Source: Pararhizobium polonicum (GTDB lineage Bacteria > Pseudomonadota > Alphaproteobacteria > Rhizobiales > Rhizobiaceae). From it: a stretch of DNA of 64,000 nt. Position 1 is the stretch's first letter. Each line of letters opens with the position of its first letter. The stretch is from the NCBI RefSeq assembly GCF_001687365.1, contig NZ_LGLV01000013.1, positions 1 through 64,000 of the forward strand, read 5' to 3'. Below the pieces are notes generated by a model that was not told the DNA's origin, did not search any database, and was given only the letters and a program-made list of their open reading frames with translations. The translations under genes were made by a program, and so were the position numbers. Positions 36,248-47,100 of the stretch are shown piece after piece.

Positions 36248-38728
36248 ATGAAAACAGAACCTTCAAAACGCGCCGGCGGCCGGATTCCGTCTCTGCTGCG
36301 CCGGTTCATGGCAAGCTCGGCGCTCGCGGCTCTGGCCGGGCCTGCGCTCGCGGCAACCGAAACCATGACGGCAGGCGGCATCTTCCGCTCCTCCGAAGTC
36401 GTGACCTTTTCCGTCCTGATCGGCATTATTTCGGCGGCGATGATCTCGGCCATCTGGCTGATCCGCCAGCGCGGCAATATCGAGAGCGAAAACCGGGAAC
36501 TGAACACGGCGCTGGCCGACGCCAACCACCGGATCTCCCGCTTCCAGGCGCTGATCGCCGACAAGAACCGCCGCATCGTCGTCTGGGAAGGCCAGTCGAA
36601 CAAGCCGGAATTCCTGGGCCAGCTGCCCCCCGAGACGGGCGCACCGCAGGACGACCGCGACTTTCTCGCCTTCGGGCGCTGGATCAAGTCGCAATCGGCC
36701 TCCGAGCTGGAGAAGGCCATCGAACTGCTGCGTTCGAACGCCCAGAGCTTCGATCTCGTCGTCGAAACCAACCGCAACGAGATCATCGAGGCACAGGGCC
36801 GCGTGTCCGGCGGCCGCGCCTTCGTCCGCTTTGTCGCCCTCAACAATCTGCGCGCCGAACTGGCCGAGGTGAAGATGGAGCGCGATCGCCTGCATGGCTC
36901 GCTTTCCAGCCTTCACACGCTGCTCGACGCCATCGATCTGCCCGTTTGGCAGCGCGGACCGGATGGCGCCATCCTGTGGGTCAACGAAGCCTATACCGAA
37001 GCCGTGGAAGCCGCCAACCCGGCCGCCGCGGTGAAGGAGAGCCGCGAACTTCTGGCGACCGTCGCACGCGAAAAGATCCGCGCGCTGAGCACGTATGATT
37101 CGCCCTATCGCGACAAGGTTTCCACCGTCGTGCGGGGAAACCGGACGTTCTTCGACGTGGTGGACGCCAAGAGCACCAGCGGCTCGGCGGGCATGGCGAT
37201 CAATATCTCCGATGTGGAAGCGGTTCGAGAGGAATTGAACCGCACCTTGAAAAGCCATGCTGAAACGCTCGATCATCTGGCAACGCCCGTCGCTACTTTC
37301 GACGGCAGCCAGCGGCTGCAGTTCTACAACCAGGCCTTCCAGCGCCTGTGGGACCTCGACATGAGCTTCCTTGAGCGCAAGCCGGGCAACGGCGAGATCC
37401 TCGACAGGCTGCGTGCCGGCGGCAAGCTGCCGGAACAGCTGAACTGGAAGCAATGGAAAGATTCGGCGCTCGCCGTCTATCAGGCGATCGAGACGCAATC
37501 CGACCTCTGGCACCTGCCGAACGGCCAGACCCTGCGCGTCTTTGCAACCGCCCGCCCGCAAGGCGGCGCAACCTGGGTGTTCGAGAACCTGACCGAAAAG
37601 GTCGATCTGGAGATGCGCTACAACACGCTGGTTCAGGTTCAGGGCGAGACCATCGACCACCTGTCCGAGGGCGTGGCGGTATTCGGCCCCGATGGCCGCA
37701 TCAAGCTGTCCAACCCCGCCTTTCGGGCACTTTGGGGCGTTACCGAGACCGAGGCCAAGCCCGGCACCCATATCCGCGCCATCGAGCAGGTCTGCGCGCC
37801 GTCCTATGACCAGCCGGACGGCTGGAAGCGGTTTTCGCACCTCATCACCAGTTTTGACGACGAGAGGCCGTCCTGCCAGGGGATACTTGAGCTGCGGACC
37901 GGCCTTATCCTCGATTTCGCCGTCATACCGCTGCCCAACGCCCAGACCATGCTGACCTTCGTCAACATCACCGACAGCGCAAGGGTCGAACGCGCGCTGA
38001 CGGAAAAGAACGATGCGTTGCGCATGGCCGATCACCTGAAGAACGATTTCGTCCAGCACGTCTCCTATGAACTGCGCTCACCGCTGACCAATATCATCGG
38101 TTTTGCCGATCTCCTGAAGACGCCGGCCTTCGGTACGCTGACCGAGCGGCAGGCCGAATATGTCGACCATATCTCGACCTCGTCCTCGCTGCTTTTGACG
38201 ATCGTCAACGACATCCTCGATCTTGCCACCGTCGACGCCGGTATCGTCGAGCTCGACCTGTCGGAAATCAACCTGACGGATTTCCTCGATGAAGTTGCCC
38301 TGCAAATGGCCGACAGGCTGCAGGAAAGCGCCGTCACGCTGCAGATCGACACGCCCGATATGCTCGGGCTGTTCGTTGCCGACCACCAGCGGCTGAAACA
38401 GATCCTCATCAAGCTTTTGACCAACGCCGCCAATTTTGCGCCCGACGGCAGCACGATCAGCCTGAAATGCCGCCGCGACGCCAGCGACTTCGTCTTCAGC
38501 GTCACCGACAACGGGGCCGGCATTCCCCAGGATATTCTCGATACGGTGTTCAACCGTTTCGAAAGCCATGGCCAGCACGGCGGCGCGGGCCTCGGCCTGT
38601 CCATCGTCGAAAGCTTCGTCAGTCTTCACCACGGCACCGTGTCGATCCGCAGCCGTGAAGGCGAAGGCACGGAAGTGACCTGCCGCATCCCCTCCGGCGA
38701 TCTGCCGAGAATCGCCGCGGCGGAATAA
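36248..38728 (+). CDS. divL: DivL-like cell-cycle kinase with Tyr in place of the phospho-His
   Basis: An 826-aa multi-PAS kinase. There is a signal-like start and a membrane helix (about 48-75), a coiled linker, several PAS segments (about 220-540), then HisKA and HATPase_c. The dimerisation helix reads QHVSYELRSPLTN, with Y607 where kinases have His. N box LLTNAANFAP, G boxes DNGAGIPQDILD and GAGLGLSIVESF remain intact. Tyr at this position is the hallmark of DivL, which in Caulobacter (Y550) steers CckA and CtrA phosphorylation through binding DivK. ATG 36248 has GGGGAAG six bases upstream. It overlaps the next gene by one base. Confidence 0.82.
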   Translation: MKTEPSKRAGGRIPSLLRRFMASSALAALAGPALAATETMTAGGIFRSSEVVTFSVLIGIISAAMISAIWLIRQRGNIESENRELNTALADANHRISRFQALIADKNRRIVVWEGQSNKPEFLGQLPPETGAPQDDRDFLAFGRWIKSQSASELEKAIELLRSNAQSFDLVVETNRNEIIEAQGRVSGGRAFVRFVALNNLRAELAEVKMERDRLHGSLSSLHTLLDAIDLPVWQRGPDGAILWVNEAYTEAVEAANPAAAVKESRELLATVAREKIRALSTYDSPYRDKVSTVVRGNRTFFDVVDAKSTSGSAGMAINISDVEAVREELNRTLKSHAETLDHLATPVATFDGSQRLQFYNQAFQRLWDLDMSFLERKPGNGEILDRLRAGGKLPEQLNWKQWKDSALAVYQAIETQSDLWHLPNGQTLRVFATARPQGGATWVFENLTEKVDLEMRYNTLVQVQGETIDHLSEGVAVFGPDGRIKLSNPAFRALWGVTETEAKPGTHIRAIEQVCAPSYDQPDGWKRFSHLITSFDDERPSCQGILELRTGLILDFAVIPLPNAQTMLTFVNITDSARVERALTEKNDALRMADHLKNDFVQHVSYELRSPLTNIIGFADLLKTPAFGTLTERQAEYVDHISTSSSLLLTIVNDILDLATVDAGIVELDLSEINLTDFLDEVALQMADRLQESAVTLQIDTPDMLGLFVADHQRLKQILIKLLTNAANFAPDGSTISLKCRRDASDFVFSVTDNGAGIPQDILDTVFNRFESHGQHGGAGLGLSIVESFVSLHHGTVSIRSREGEGTEVTCRIPSGDLPRIAAAE

Positions 38729-40218
38729 TGCAGGTGATCGCGCTCCCCCTCAAGGACGAGACAGCCACGATAGAACTCGGCGAGGATCTGGCGCTGGCGC
38801 TGAAGGCCGGCGACTGTCTCGCCCTCTCCGGCGACCTTGGCGCCGGCAAGTCGACCCTGGCCCGCGCCTTCCTGCGCGCCATGGCGGATGACGAGGCGTT
38901 GGAGGTGCCAAGCCCCACCTTCACGCTGGTGCAAAGCTACGATCTGCGCATTCCCGTCTCACATTTCGACCTCTACCGGTTGGCGGATGTCTCCGAACTT
39001 GACGAACTCGGCTTCGACGAGGCGTTATCCGACGGTATCTGCCTGGTGGAATGGCCGGAGAATGCCATGGCGGCGCTGCCGAAGACCCGGCTGACGGCCA
39101 GCTTTTCGCATCTCGGCGACGGGCGACAGCTGACAATTTCCGGCGATGCGTCGGCTCTGGCGCGGATCGAGCGCAGTCTTGCTATCCGGAATTTCCTGCG
39201 GGCGCGCGGATATGGAGAGGCCCGCCGCCGTCACCTCAGCGGCGATGCTTCGGCGCGTGCCTATGAGCGTATTCTTGTGCCCGGAGAACCGGCGCGGATC
39301 CTGATGGATTCGGCTCGCCACAAGCCCGGTCCGATTCTTCAGGATGGGAAATATTACCAGCAGCTGGCCCATCTGGCCGAGGATGTCATTCCTTTCGTCG
39401 CCATTGACCGCGATATCCGCGACAAGGGATTCTGCGCGCCGCAAGTCTTCGAAAGCGATCTCGACGCCGGCATCCTGCTGATCGAGGATCTCGGCAGCGA
39501 CGGCGTTCTGGATACGGACGGACAGCCAATTGCCGAACGGTATCTTGAGAGCGTGCGTGTCCTGGCCCATCTGCATGCGCAGCCGGTCACCCGCGACATC
39601 GCGCTCTCGGCAACGGTCAGCCATCGCATCCCCGATTTCGATCGCACCGCGATGAAGATCGAAACCAGCCTGCTGATCGACTGGTACCTGCCTTGGAAGC
39701 GTGGGGAAAAAGCATCCGACGCGGAACGCACCCGCTATTTCGCCGTTTGGGATCACCTGATCGATCTGCTCGCCACATCGGAAAAAAAGCTGCTGCTGCG
39801 CGATTTCCATTCGCCGAACATCATCTGGCGCGGCGATCGCTCCGGCTTCGACCGCATCGGCATCATCGATTTCCAGGATGCGATGATCGGACCGACAGCC
39901 TATGACGTCGCCTCGATCACGCAGGATGCGCGGGTGACGATCGAGGCCGGTCTTCGCGACGAGATGCTTTCGCTCTATTGTTCCGAGCGCCATGTGCTCG
40001 GCACGTTTGACGAAGCCGCCTTCCGGCGCGACTGGCATCTGATGTCCGCCCAGCGCAACTGCAAGCTCGCCGGCATCTGGGTCCGGCTGATGCAGCGCGA
40101 CGGCAAGCCTTTTTACATGAAGCATATGCCGCGGACATTTTCCTATCTTCAGGTGGCGCTCGAACACGAAGCGCTCGCGCCCTTGCGCGATTGGTGCATA
40201 AAGGCTGGAATCCTCTGA
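38728..40218 (+). CDS. tsaE: Fusion of TsaE (tRNA t6A ATPase) and AmgK-type sugar kinase
   Basis: A 496-aa two-domain protein. Residues 1 to about 150 are TsaE, with P-loop GDLGAGKST (35-43), PSPTFTLV and HFDLYRL; TsaE powers the TsaBD complex that makes t6A37 in tRNA. Residues about 165-496 form an aminoglycoside-phosphotransferase-like kinase with LLLRDFHSPNIIW (catalytic Asp, Asn) and GIIDFQDAMIGPTAYDVAS (metal Asp). This matches AmgK, the anomeric MurNAc/GlcNAc kinase of peptidoglycan recycling. The next gene is the partner MurU, supporting the call. The start overlaps divL by one base (TAATG). Confidence 0.88.
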   Translation: MQVIALPLKDETATIELGEDLALALKAGDCLALSGDLGAGKSTLARAFLRAMADDEALEVPSPTFTLVQSYDLRIPVSHFDLYRLADVSELDELGFDEALSDGICLVEWPENAMAALPKTRLTASFSHLGDGRQLTISGDASALARIERSLAIRNFLRARGYGEARRRHLSGDASARAYERILVPGEPARILMDSARHKPGPILQDGKYYQQLAHLAEDVIPFVAIDRDIRDKGFCAPQVFESDLDAGILLIEDLGSDGVLDTDGQPIAERYLESVRVLAHLHAQPVTRDIALSATVSHRIPDFDRTAMKIETSLLIDWYLPWKRGEKASDAERTRYFAVWDHLIDLLATSEKKLLLRDFHSPNIIWRGDRSGFDRIGIIDFQDAMIGPTAYDVASITQDARVTIEAGLRDEMLSLYCSERHVLGTFDEAAFRRDWHLMSAQRNCKLAGIWVRLMQRDGKPFYMKHMPRTFSYLQVALEHEALAPLRDWCIKAGIL

Positions 40219-40260
40219 ACCGAATCACCGGTTGACGAATCACGGGATCAGGGACTGTCC

Positions 40261-40992
40261 ATGCCCATCAAGAACGCCATGGTGCTCGCCGCGGGGCTCG
40301 GCACCCGCCTGCGCCCCGTCACCGATACCATGCCGAAGCCGCTGGTCCCGATCGCGGGCAAGCCGATGATCGACTATGTGCTCGACCTCTTGGACGGCGC
40401 CGGCGTGGAGACGGCGGCGGTCAACGTCCATCATTTCGCCGACAGGATGGAAGCGCATCTGGCAAAACGAAGCCGGCCAGGGATCGTCATTTCCGACGAG
40501 CGGGCCGCGCTGATGAATTCCGGCGGCGGGCTCGCCAAGGGATTGAAACGGCTTCCCGAGGGGCCGGTTCTGGTGATGAATGCCGACCTTTTCTGGGTGG
40601 GTGAAAAGCCGGATGCGCCGACCAATCTGCAGCGGCTGGCCGCCTTCTTCGATCCGCAAACCATGGACATGGCGCTGCTTTGCGTGCGCAACGCGGACAC
40701 GACCGGCCACAACGGCAAGCTGGATTTCTCGCTTGATACACAAGGGCGGCTTTCGCGCTACAAGGACGGCATGGAAAACCCTGTCGTCTATGCAGGCGCC
40801 ATCGCCATGCACACCCGGCTTTTCGCCGATGCGCCGGACGATGCCTTCAATCTCAACATCTATTTCGATCGGGCGATTGCCAAAAACAGGCTGTTCGGCA
40901 TCGTTCTCGAGGGCCACTGGCTGACGGTGGGCACCCCCGAGGCGATCGGCGAGGCCGAAGATACCATCCGCCGCTTCCAAGCAGGAGGCTGA
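40261..40992 (+). CDS. murU: N-acetylmuramate-1-phosphate uridylyltransferase MurU
   Basis: A 243-aa nucleotidyltransferase. The N-terminus MVLAAGLGTRLRPVTDTMPK holds the nucleotide-binding GxGTRxxP..K signature, and VMNADLFW has the metal-binding aspartate. In Pseudomonas AmgK and MurU together turn MurNAc into UDP-MurNAc, bypassing de novo synthesis; here the same pair lies side by side (43 bp apart). Other glucose-1-phosphate-type transferases share these motifs, so the call leans on context. Confidence 0.85.
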   Translation: MPIKNAMVLAAGLGTRLRPVTDTMPKPLVPIAGKPMIDYVLDLLDGAGVETAAVNVHHFADRMEAHLAKRSRPGIVISDERAALMNSGGGLAKGLKRLPEGPVLVMNADLFWVGEKPDAPTNLQRLAAFFDPQTMDMALLCVRNADTTGHNGKLDFSLDTQGRLSRYKDGMENPVVYAGAIAMHTRLFADAPDDAFNLNIYFDRAIAKNRLFGIVLEGHWLTVGTPEAIGEAEDTIRRFQAGG

Positions 40993-40996
40993 TGGC

Positions 40997-43900
40997 ATGA
41001 CGGACACCGTCTCCAACGTTTTCACCATTCCGCCCGGGCTTCCATTCCTGAAGACCGTGGTCGAAACGCTATGCTCCGGCGATCTGGTTCCCGGGTTTCG
41101 CTACGATGCGGCCGATCCCCTGTCGCTCGCCGGCGTAACGATCTTCGTGCCGACCCGCCGCTCAGCCCGCGTGCTGCGCTCGGAGCTGGTCGATTGCCTG
41201 GGCGGCCGTTCGGCGATCCTGCCGATGATCCGGGCACTCGGCGAAACCGATGACGACAGCGGCTTCTTCGACGCCGAGATTCCGGCGATCCTCGACCTCG
41301 CGCCGCCTTTGCCCAATACAGCCCGGCTGATCGAGCTTGGCCGGCTGATCCTGGCCTGGCGTAACCAGCTGCCAAAGGCGGTGCTCGACGTACATGCCGA
41401 AAGCCCGCTGATCGCGCCGGCCAGCCCCGCCGATGCGATCTGGCTGGCGCGCAACCTCTCCGAGATCATCGATGCGATGGAGACGGAGGAGCTGGATTGG
41501 GCTGCGCTCGACAATCTCGATGCCAACGACCATGCCCTGTGGTGGCAGCTGACGCTCGAATTCCTGAAGATTGCCAGCCTCTACTGGCCGGAACGGCTGG
41601 AAGAGCTGAAACAGTCCTCCCCTGCCCGCCATCGCAACGCCATCCTCGAAGCGGAAGCCCAGCGCATCGCCGACGGCAAGGTCACCGGGCCGATCATCAT
41701 CGCCGGCTCGACGGGCTCCATCCCCGCGACAGCCAAGCTCATGGCTGCCGTGCAGAAGCTTCCCAACGGAACCATCGTGCTCCCCGGTCTCGACCGGACG
41801 ATGAGCGACGCGGAATGGACGATGATCGCACCGGAAGCGGCAAAACTGACCGGCAGGCCCGATCCGGCAAGCCGCAGCCATCCGCAATACGGTTTCTTCC
41901 GCCTGCTGAACCGCATGGAAATCTCCCGGCATGACGTCGCGGTTCTCGGCGCCCCGGTGCCCGATCTCGACTATCGCGCAGAGCTGATCTCGCATGCCCT
42001 GCTGCCGGTCCAGGCGACCAGCAGCTGGACGGCGCTGCGCAGCGATGTCGATCCCTCCCGGCTTGCGGCGGCCTTTACCGACACGGCATTGATCGAAACC
42101 GCCAATGAGCGCGAGGAAGCAACCGCGATCGCCATTGCCCTGCGCCTCGCGCTTCACGACAGCGCCGAAAGCCAGGCAGCCCTGATCACCCCCGATCGCG
42201 ACCTTGCCCGCCGCGTCGCTGCCGAACTGATGCGATTCGGCATCGAGGCCGACGATTCGGCCGGTACGCCACTGTCTTCCACCGGCCCCGGCAGCCTGAC
42301 ACGATTGCTGCTCGAGGCAGCTTTGCGGCCGGGCGACCCGGTTTCGGTCACCGCTCTGCTCAAACATCCGCTGGCCCGTTTCGGCCTGTCCGCCGAGGCG
42401 ATGAGCGACGCGGCCATGACGCTGGAACTGATGGCCCTGCGTGGCGGCACCGGCAGCGCCGATATTTCGGAGCTTGAGGTTCTGCTCGACCAGACATTGC
42501 AGCGCGAAGCCGGCAAGAAGCATCTGCCGGAATGGCGCAGCCATATCGACGCGGACGCCATCGAAAGAGCGCGTGATCTTGCCCGGCGCATCGCCGCTGC
42601 TGCCGAACCGCTGGCCGGGACATTGGTGCGCCATCATAGAAGCGGCCGTGGCCTGACCGCGGCCCTGACGCTTGCCGAATGGGCGGAAAAAACCGGTGCG
42701 GCACTCGAAGCGGTGGCTATCGACGAGCACGATAACCTCGCCGGTCTCTGGTCGGGTGAAGCCGGCGAAGCACTGGCGACACTGTTGCGCTCCGTCATCG
42801 ACACGGATGGCCAGCTGACGGCCGACGGGCCACAATGGAGCGATATCGTCGAGGCGCTTTCGGCAAGCGAATCAATCAAACCGCGCTCGATGCGCCATCC
42901 CCGCGTGTTCATTTTCGGCGCGCTCGAATCCCGCCTGCAGAGCGTCGATCTGGTGGTGCTCGGCGGCATGAACGAAGGCACCTGGCCGGGGCAGACGGCG
43001 AATGATCCGTTTCTGTCGCGGACGATGAAGACATCCATCGGCCTTGAGCCGCCGGAGCGGCGGATTGGCCAGCTGGCCCATGATTTCCAGATGGCCTGCG
43101 GCACACGCAGGCTGATCCTGACGCGGGCGATGCGCAAGGGCGCGACGCCGACCGTTGCCTCCCGCTGGCTGCAGCGGCTTCTGGCCGTCGGCGGCAAGGC
43201 ATTTGCCGGCAAACTGCGCGACAACGGCCGGGATTATCAGCTTTGGGCCGGTATGCTCGATCAGGGCGTTATACAACCATTGGCCAAACGCCCCGAACCG
43301 AAACCACCGGCCGACCAGCAGCCGCGCAGCTATTCCTTCAGCGAGGTGAGCCGGCTGCGGCGCGATCCCTATGCCGTCTACGCCCGGCGGATCCTGCGCC
43401 TGCAACCGATCGATCCGTTCAACCGGGATCCCGGCGCTGCCGAGCGCGGTACGCTCTACCACAAGATCGTCGAGCGTTTCGTGCGTGCCGGACTGGATGC
43501 CGCATCGCCGCAAGCGCAAACGGAAATGAGCCGGATTCTCAACGAAGCTTTTGACGAACAGGCCCTGCCTGCCCATATCGATATTGTCTGGCGGCCGCGC
43601 TTTGCCGCCGTCGGTAAGGCCTTCATCGATTGGGAAATCGGCCGGCAGCCGGATATCCGCAAGAGTTTTACCGAACTCTATGCGTCGATGGAGCTCGGTG
43701 TTTCGGATATCAAGCTGACGGGCATCGCCGACCGCATCGATATTCTCGGCGACGGCAGCGCCGTGATCGTCGACTACAAGACGGGATCGACGCCTTCCAT
43801 CAACGAGGCCCGCGCCCTGCTCGATCCGCAGCTTGCGCTGGAAGCCGCAGCCCTCAAGGCCGGTGCCTTCCAGAAGGCCGGGTCGAAACAGCCGCAATCG

Positions 43901-44188
43901 CTGCTCTATGTCCGCCTGAAGCCCGGCGAACGGTTTGCCGTTCAGGAGGTCAACAACGGGCATGCCAAGGCGCGCGCCAATGTCGAGACCAAGTCGGCCG
44001 ATCAACTGGCCGAGGATTCGCTGAAGGAACTGACCGGGCTACTGGCTGCGCTGATGACCGGGAAATATGGTTTTGCCTCGCGGCTGATCGTGCAGAAGGA
44101 GCGCGATTACGGCGGCGAGTACGACCATCTGGCCCGTGTCGCCGAATGGGCGACAGCAGAAGGAGAGGAGGACGCCAATGAAGGATGA
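40997..44188 (+). CDS. addB: AddB, helicase-nuclease subunit for double-strand break repair
   Basis: A 1063-aa subunit that with AddA resects DNA ends for recombination. The C-terminal RecB-like nuclease is intact: GIADRIDILG and VIVDYKTGS carry the D and K of the active site. Two usual features are missing. There is no P-loop at the N-terminus, which reads TIFVPTRRSARVLRSEL, as in alphaproteobacterial AddB. The Fe-S cysteine before the nuclease, normally CP[YF], is Asp in LRRDPYAVYARRIL. The stop overlaps the addA start. Confidence 0.93.
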   Translation: MTDTVSNVFTIPPGLPFLKTVVETLCSGDLVPGFRYDAADPLSLAGVTIFVPTRRSARVLRSELVDCLGGRSAILPMIRALGETDDDSGFFDAEIPAILDLAPPLPNTARLIELGRLILAWRNQLPKAVLDVHAESPLIAPASPADAIWLARNLSEIIDAMETEELDWAALDNLDANDHALWWQLTLEFLKIASLYWPERLEELKQSSPARHRNAILEAEAQRIADGKVTGPIIIAGSTGSIPATAKLMAAVQKLPNGTIVLPGLDRTMSDAEWTMIAPEAAKLTGRPDPASRSHPQYGFFRLLNRMEISRHDVAVLGAPVPDLDYRAELISHALLPVQATSSWTALRSDVDPSRLAAAFTDTALIETANEREEATAIAIALRLALHDSAESQAALITPDRDLARRVAAELMRFGIEADDSAGTPLSSTGPGSLTRLLLEAALRPGDPVSVTALLKHPLARFGLSAEAMSDAAMTLELMALRGGTGSADISELEVLLDQTLQREAGKKHLPEWRSHIDADAIERARDLARRIAAAAEPLAGTLVRHHRSGRGLTAALTLAEWAEKTGAALEAVAIDEHDNLAGLWSGEAGEALATLLRSVIDTDGQLTADGPQWSDIVEALSASESIKPRSMRHPRVFIFGALESRLQSVDLVVLGGMNEGTWPGQTANDPFLSRTMKTSIGLEPPERRIGQLAHDFQMACGTRRLILTRAMRKGATPTVASRWLQRLLAVGGKAFAGKLRDNGRDYQLWAGMLDQGVIQPLAKRPEPKPPADQQPRSYSFSEVSRLRRDPYAVYARRILRLQPIDPFNRDPGAAERGTLYHKIVERFVRAGLDAASPQAQTEMSRILNEAFDEQALPAHIDIVWRPRFAAVGKAFIDWEIGRQPDIRKSFTELYASMELGVSDIKLTGIADRIDILGDGSAVIVDYKTGSTPSINEARALLDPQLALEAAALKAGAFQKAGSKQPQSLLYVRLKPGERFAVQEVNNGHAKARANVETKSADQLAEDSLKELTGLLAALMTGKYGFASRLIVQKERDYGGEYDHLARVAEWATAEGEEDANEG

Positions 44189-47100
44189 CGATTTCGGCCC
44201 TCTCGATCCCTCGCCGCAGGCCTGGCTCGACTGGACGTCGGCCAAGCAGGCGCTCGCCTCCGATCCGGCGCGTTCCGCCTGGGTGTCGGCCAATGCCGGT
44301 TCCGGCAAGACACATGTGCTGACGCAACGCGTGATCCGGCTTCTGTTGTCCGGCTGCCGGCCCTCCGCCATCCTGTGCCTCACCTATACCAAGGCCGCCG
44401 CGTCGGAAATGTCGAACCGCGTCTTCGAGCGGCTGGCCGAATGGGTGACGCTCGACGACGACGCGCTGGATGACCGGATCGCCGCAATCGAGGGCGAAAG
44501 GCCGGATCTCCTCAAGCGTCAGGAGGCGCGACGGCTGTTTGCCCGCGCGCTGGAAACGCCGGGCGGGTTGAAGATCCAGACGATCCACGCCTTCTGCGAG
44601 GCGCTGCTGCACCAGTTCCCGCTCGAGGCCAATGTCGCCGGGCATTTCTCCGTTCTGGACGACCGCGCCTCCGCCACGCTTCTGGCCGATGCCCGCCGGG
44701 CACTTTTGACCGCGACCGCCAGCGAGGACGACCGCGAGCTGACGGAAGCCTTTGCCACCGTGCTCGATCTGGCCGACGATACCGGGCTGGAAAAGCTGCT
44801 GTCGGCGATCGTCGCAAACCGCACGCCCGTACAGGTCTTTCTGGACAGCGCGGGGCGAAAGGGCGGCATCGATCCGGCGCTCCGATCGGCTCTCGGTTTC
44901 GACCCGGATGAGACGACACAGACGGCATTAGCCGGATTCTGGCCTCTCACGGGTCTCAACGGCGCAGCGCTTGAACGCTATATCGGCATGGCGCAATCGG
45001 CCGGCGGAGCCAAGGTCACGGAGTTCGCCGAGGGCTTGCGTGTGGTCGCGAAGCTCACCGATCCGCTGCAGCGCTACACCGCGCTGACCGGGTTGTTCTT
45101 CACCCAGGCCGGCAAGCCGAGGGCGGATTCGGCCTTCCTGTCCAAAGCGATGCGCGACAAGGCGCCGGACCTGGAAGACCTTGTCACTGCGGCCCGCGAT
45201 CACATTGTCGCCGCTACCGACCGCCTCAACCTCATTGCCATGTTCGAGGCGACCAAGGCCGCTCTCGTGCTCGCCGACCGGCTGAACGCCGACTACGAGG
45301 ACATCAAGAAGAGCCGCAGCCAGCTGGATTTCGACGACCTGATCAACCGCACCGCGACGCTTTTGTCGCGCGGCGATGTCAGCCGCTGGATCCACTACAA
45401 GCTCGACCAGGGCATCGATCACATCCTCGTCGACGAGGCGCAGGATACCAGCCCGGTGCAGTGGACGATCATCCAGTCGCTGGCCGAGGATTTCTTTTCC
45501 GGCGAAACGGCACGCGGCGGCAACCGGACGATGTTTGCCGTCGGTGACGAGAAACAGTCGATCTATTCGTTCCAGGGCGCCCGTCCCGAGCGCTTTTCCG
45601 ACGAGAGCATCGAGACCGAACGGCGGGTCCGCGACGGCGGCAAGGCCTTCAGTCCGATCCGGCTGCAGCTGTCCTTCCGCTCGACCGAAGACGTGCTGTC
45701 GGCCGTCGATACCGTGTTTGAAAATCCGGCTCATGCCCGCGGGCTCAGCGCCCGCAACGATGCCGTCGTGCACGCCTCCAACCGGATCGGCCATCCGGGG
45801 CTGGTCGAGGTCTGGGATGCGATCGCGCCAGCCGACAGTATCCAGGAGGACGACTGGACCGCCGCCTTCGACGCAACGCCCGAGGATGCGCCGGCCAATA
45901 TCCTGGCGCAGCGCATCGCCTGCGTGCTTGCCGACTGGATCGGCCGGGAAACGGTGATCGAAAAGGGCGTCAAGCGGCCGATGCAGCCGGGCGATATCAT
46001 CGTTCTCGTGCGCAAGCGCGATGCCTTCGTCAATGCGCTGACCCGCGCCCTGAAGACGCGCCGGAACATTCCCGTTGCCGGTGCCGACAGGCTGGTGCTG
46101 ACCAATCATATCGCCGTGCAGGACCTGATGGCGCTCGGCCGATTCGTGCTTTTGCCGCAGGATGACCTGTCGCTGGCCGCCGTTCTCAAAAGCCCGCTGT
46201 TCGATCTCAACGAAGAGGATATCGCGGCACTCGCCATCGGCCGCCCGCAACCGGTCAGCGTCTGGCAGAACCTGCTGGATTTCGGCCGTGACGAGATCGG
46301 CCGCTATCACGCCGCCACGCAGAAGCTGCAGCGATACAGGACATTGTCGCGCAGCCTGCCCGTCCATGATTTTTATGCCTTGATCCTTGGCCATGACGGC
46401 GGCCGTGCCGCCTTTCTCGGAAGGCTTGGCAGCGAGGTCAGCGATATCCTCGACGAATTCCTGACCTTTGCGCTCGACCATGAGAAGAACGGGCTGCCGG
46501 GATTGCAGGCCTTTATTTCCGGACTGGAGATGGAAGCACCCACCGTCAAGCGCGAGCAGGACAAGGAGCGCAACGAGGTCCGCATCATGACGGTGCACGC
46601 CGCCAAGGGGCTGGAGGCACCTGTCGTCTTCCTCGTCGATGGCGGCGGCAAGGCCTTCAATTCGCAGCATGTCTCCGGCCTGCGCATGATCAAGCCGGAC
46701 GACGGCCAGAACGCAATCCCGCTTCCGATCTGGCGGCCACCGGGTGCCGCCTCCAACACGCTGGTCGATGCGGACACGGACCGGCTGAAAATCGCGGCCG
46801 AAGAAGAATACCGCCGTCTGCTTTATGTCGGCATGACACGCGCGGCCGACCGGCTGATCGTCTGCGGCTATCAGGGCAAGCGCGCCAATCCCGACAGCTG
46901 GCATGCGATGGTGACCACCAGCCTCTCCGCCGACGACCGCGGCCGCAGCACGCCGATGACATTTTCAGCCGCCGATCAGGAATGGACAGGTTATCGCTGG
47001 CAGGTGTCCGCCATCGGCCGCGATCTCCAGACACAGGATACGGAAAACCAGACGGTGGAAGCACAGCGCACGGGCTTGCCGGCAGCGCTCTTGCAGCCGC

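Noticed and set aside
38057-38059. H604 as the true phosphorylated histidine of the DivL-like kinase
   Set aside because: It lies three residues before the canonical position (the residue preceding E-L-R), which is Tyr; other kinases do not use this site.
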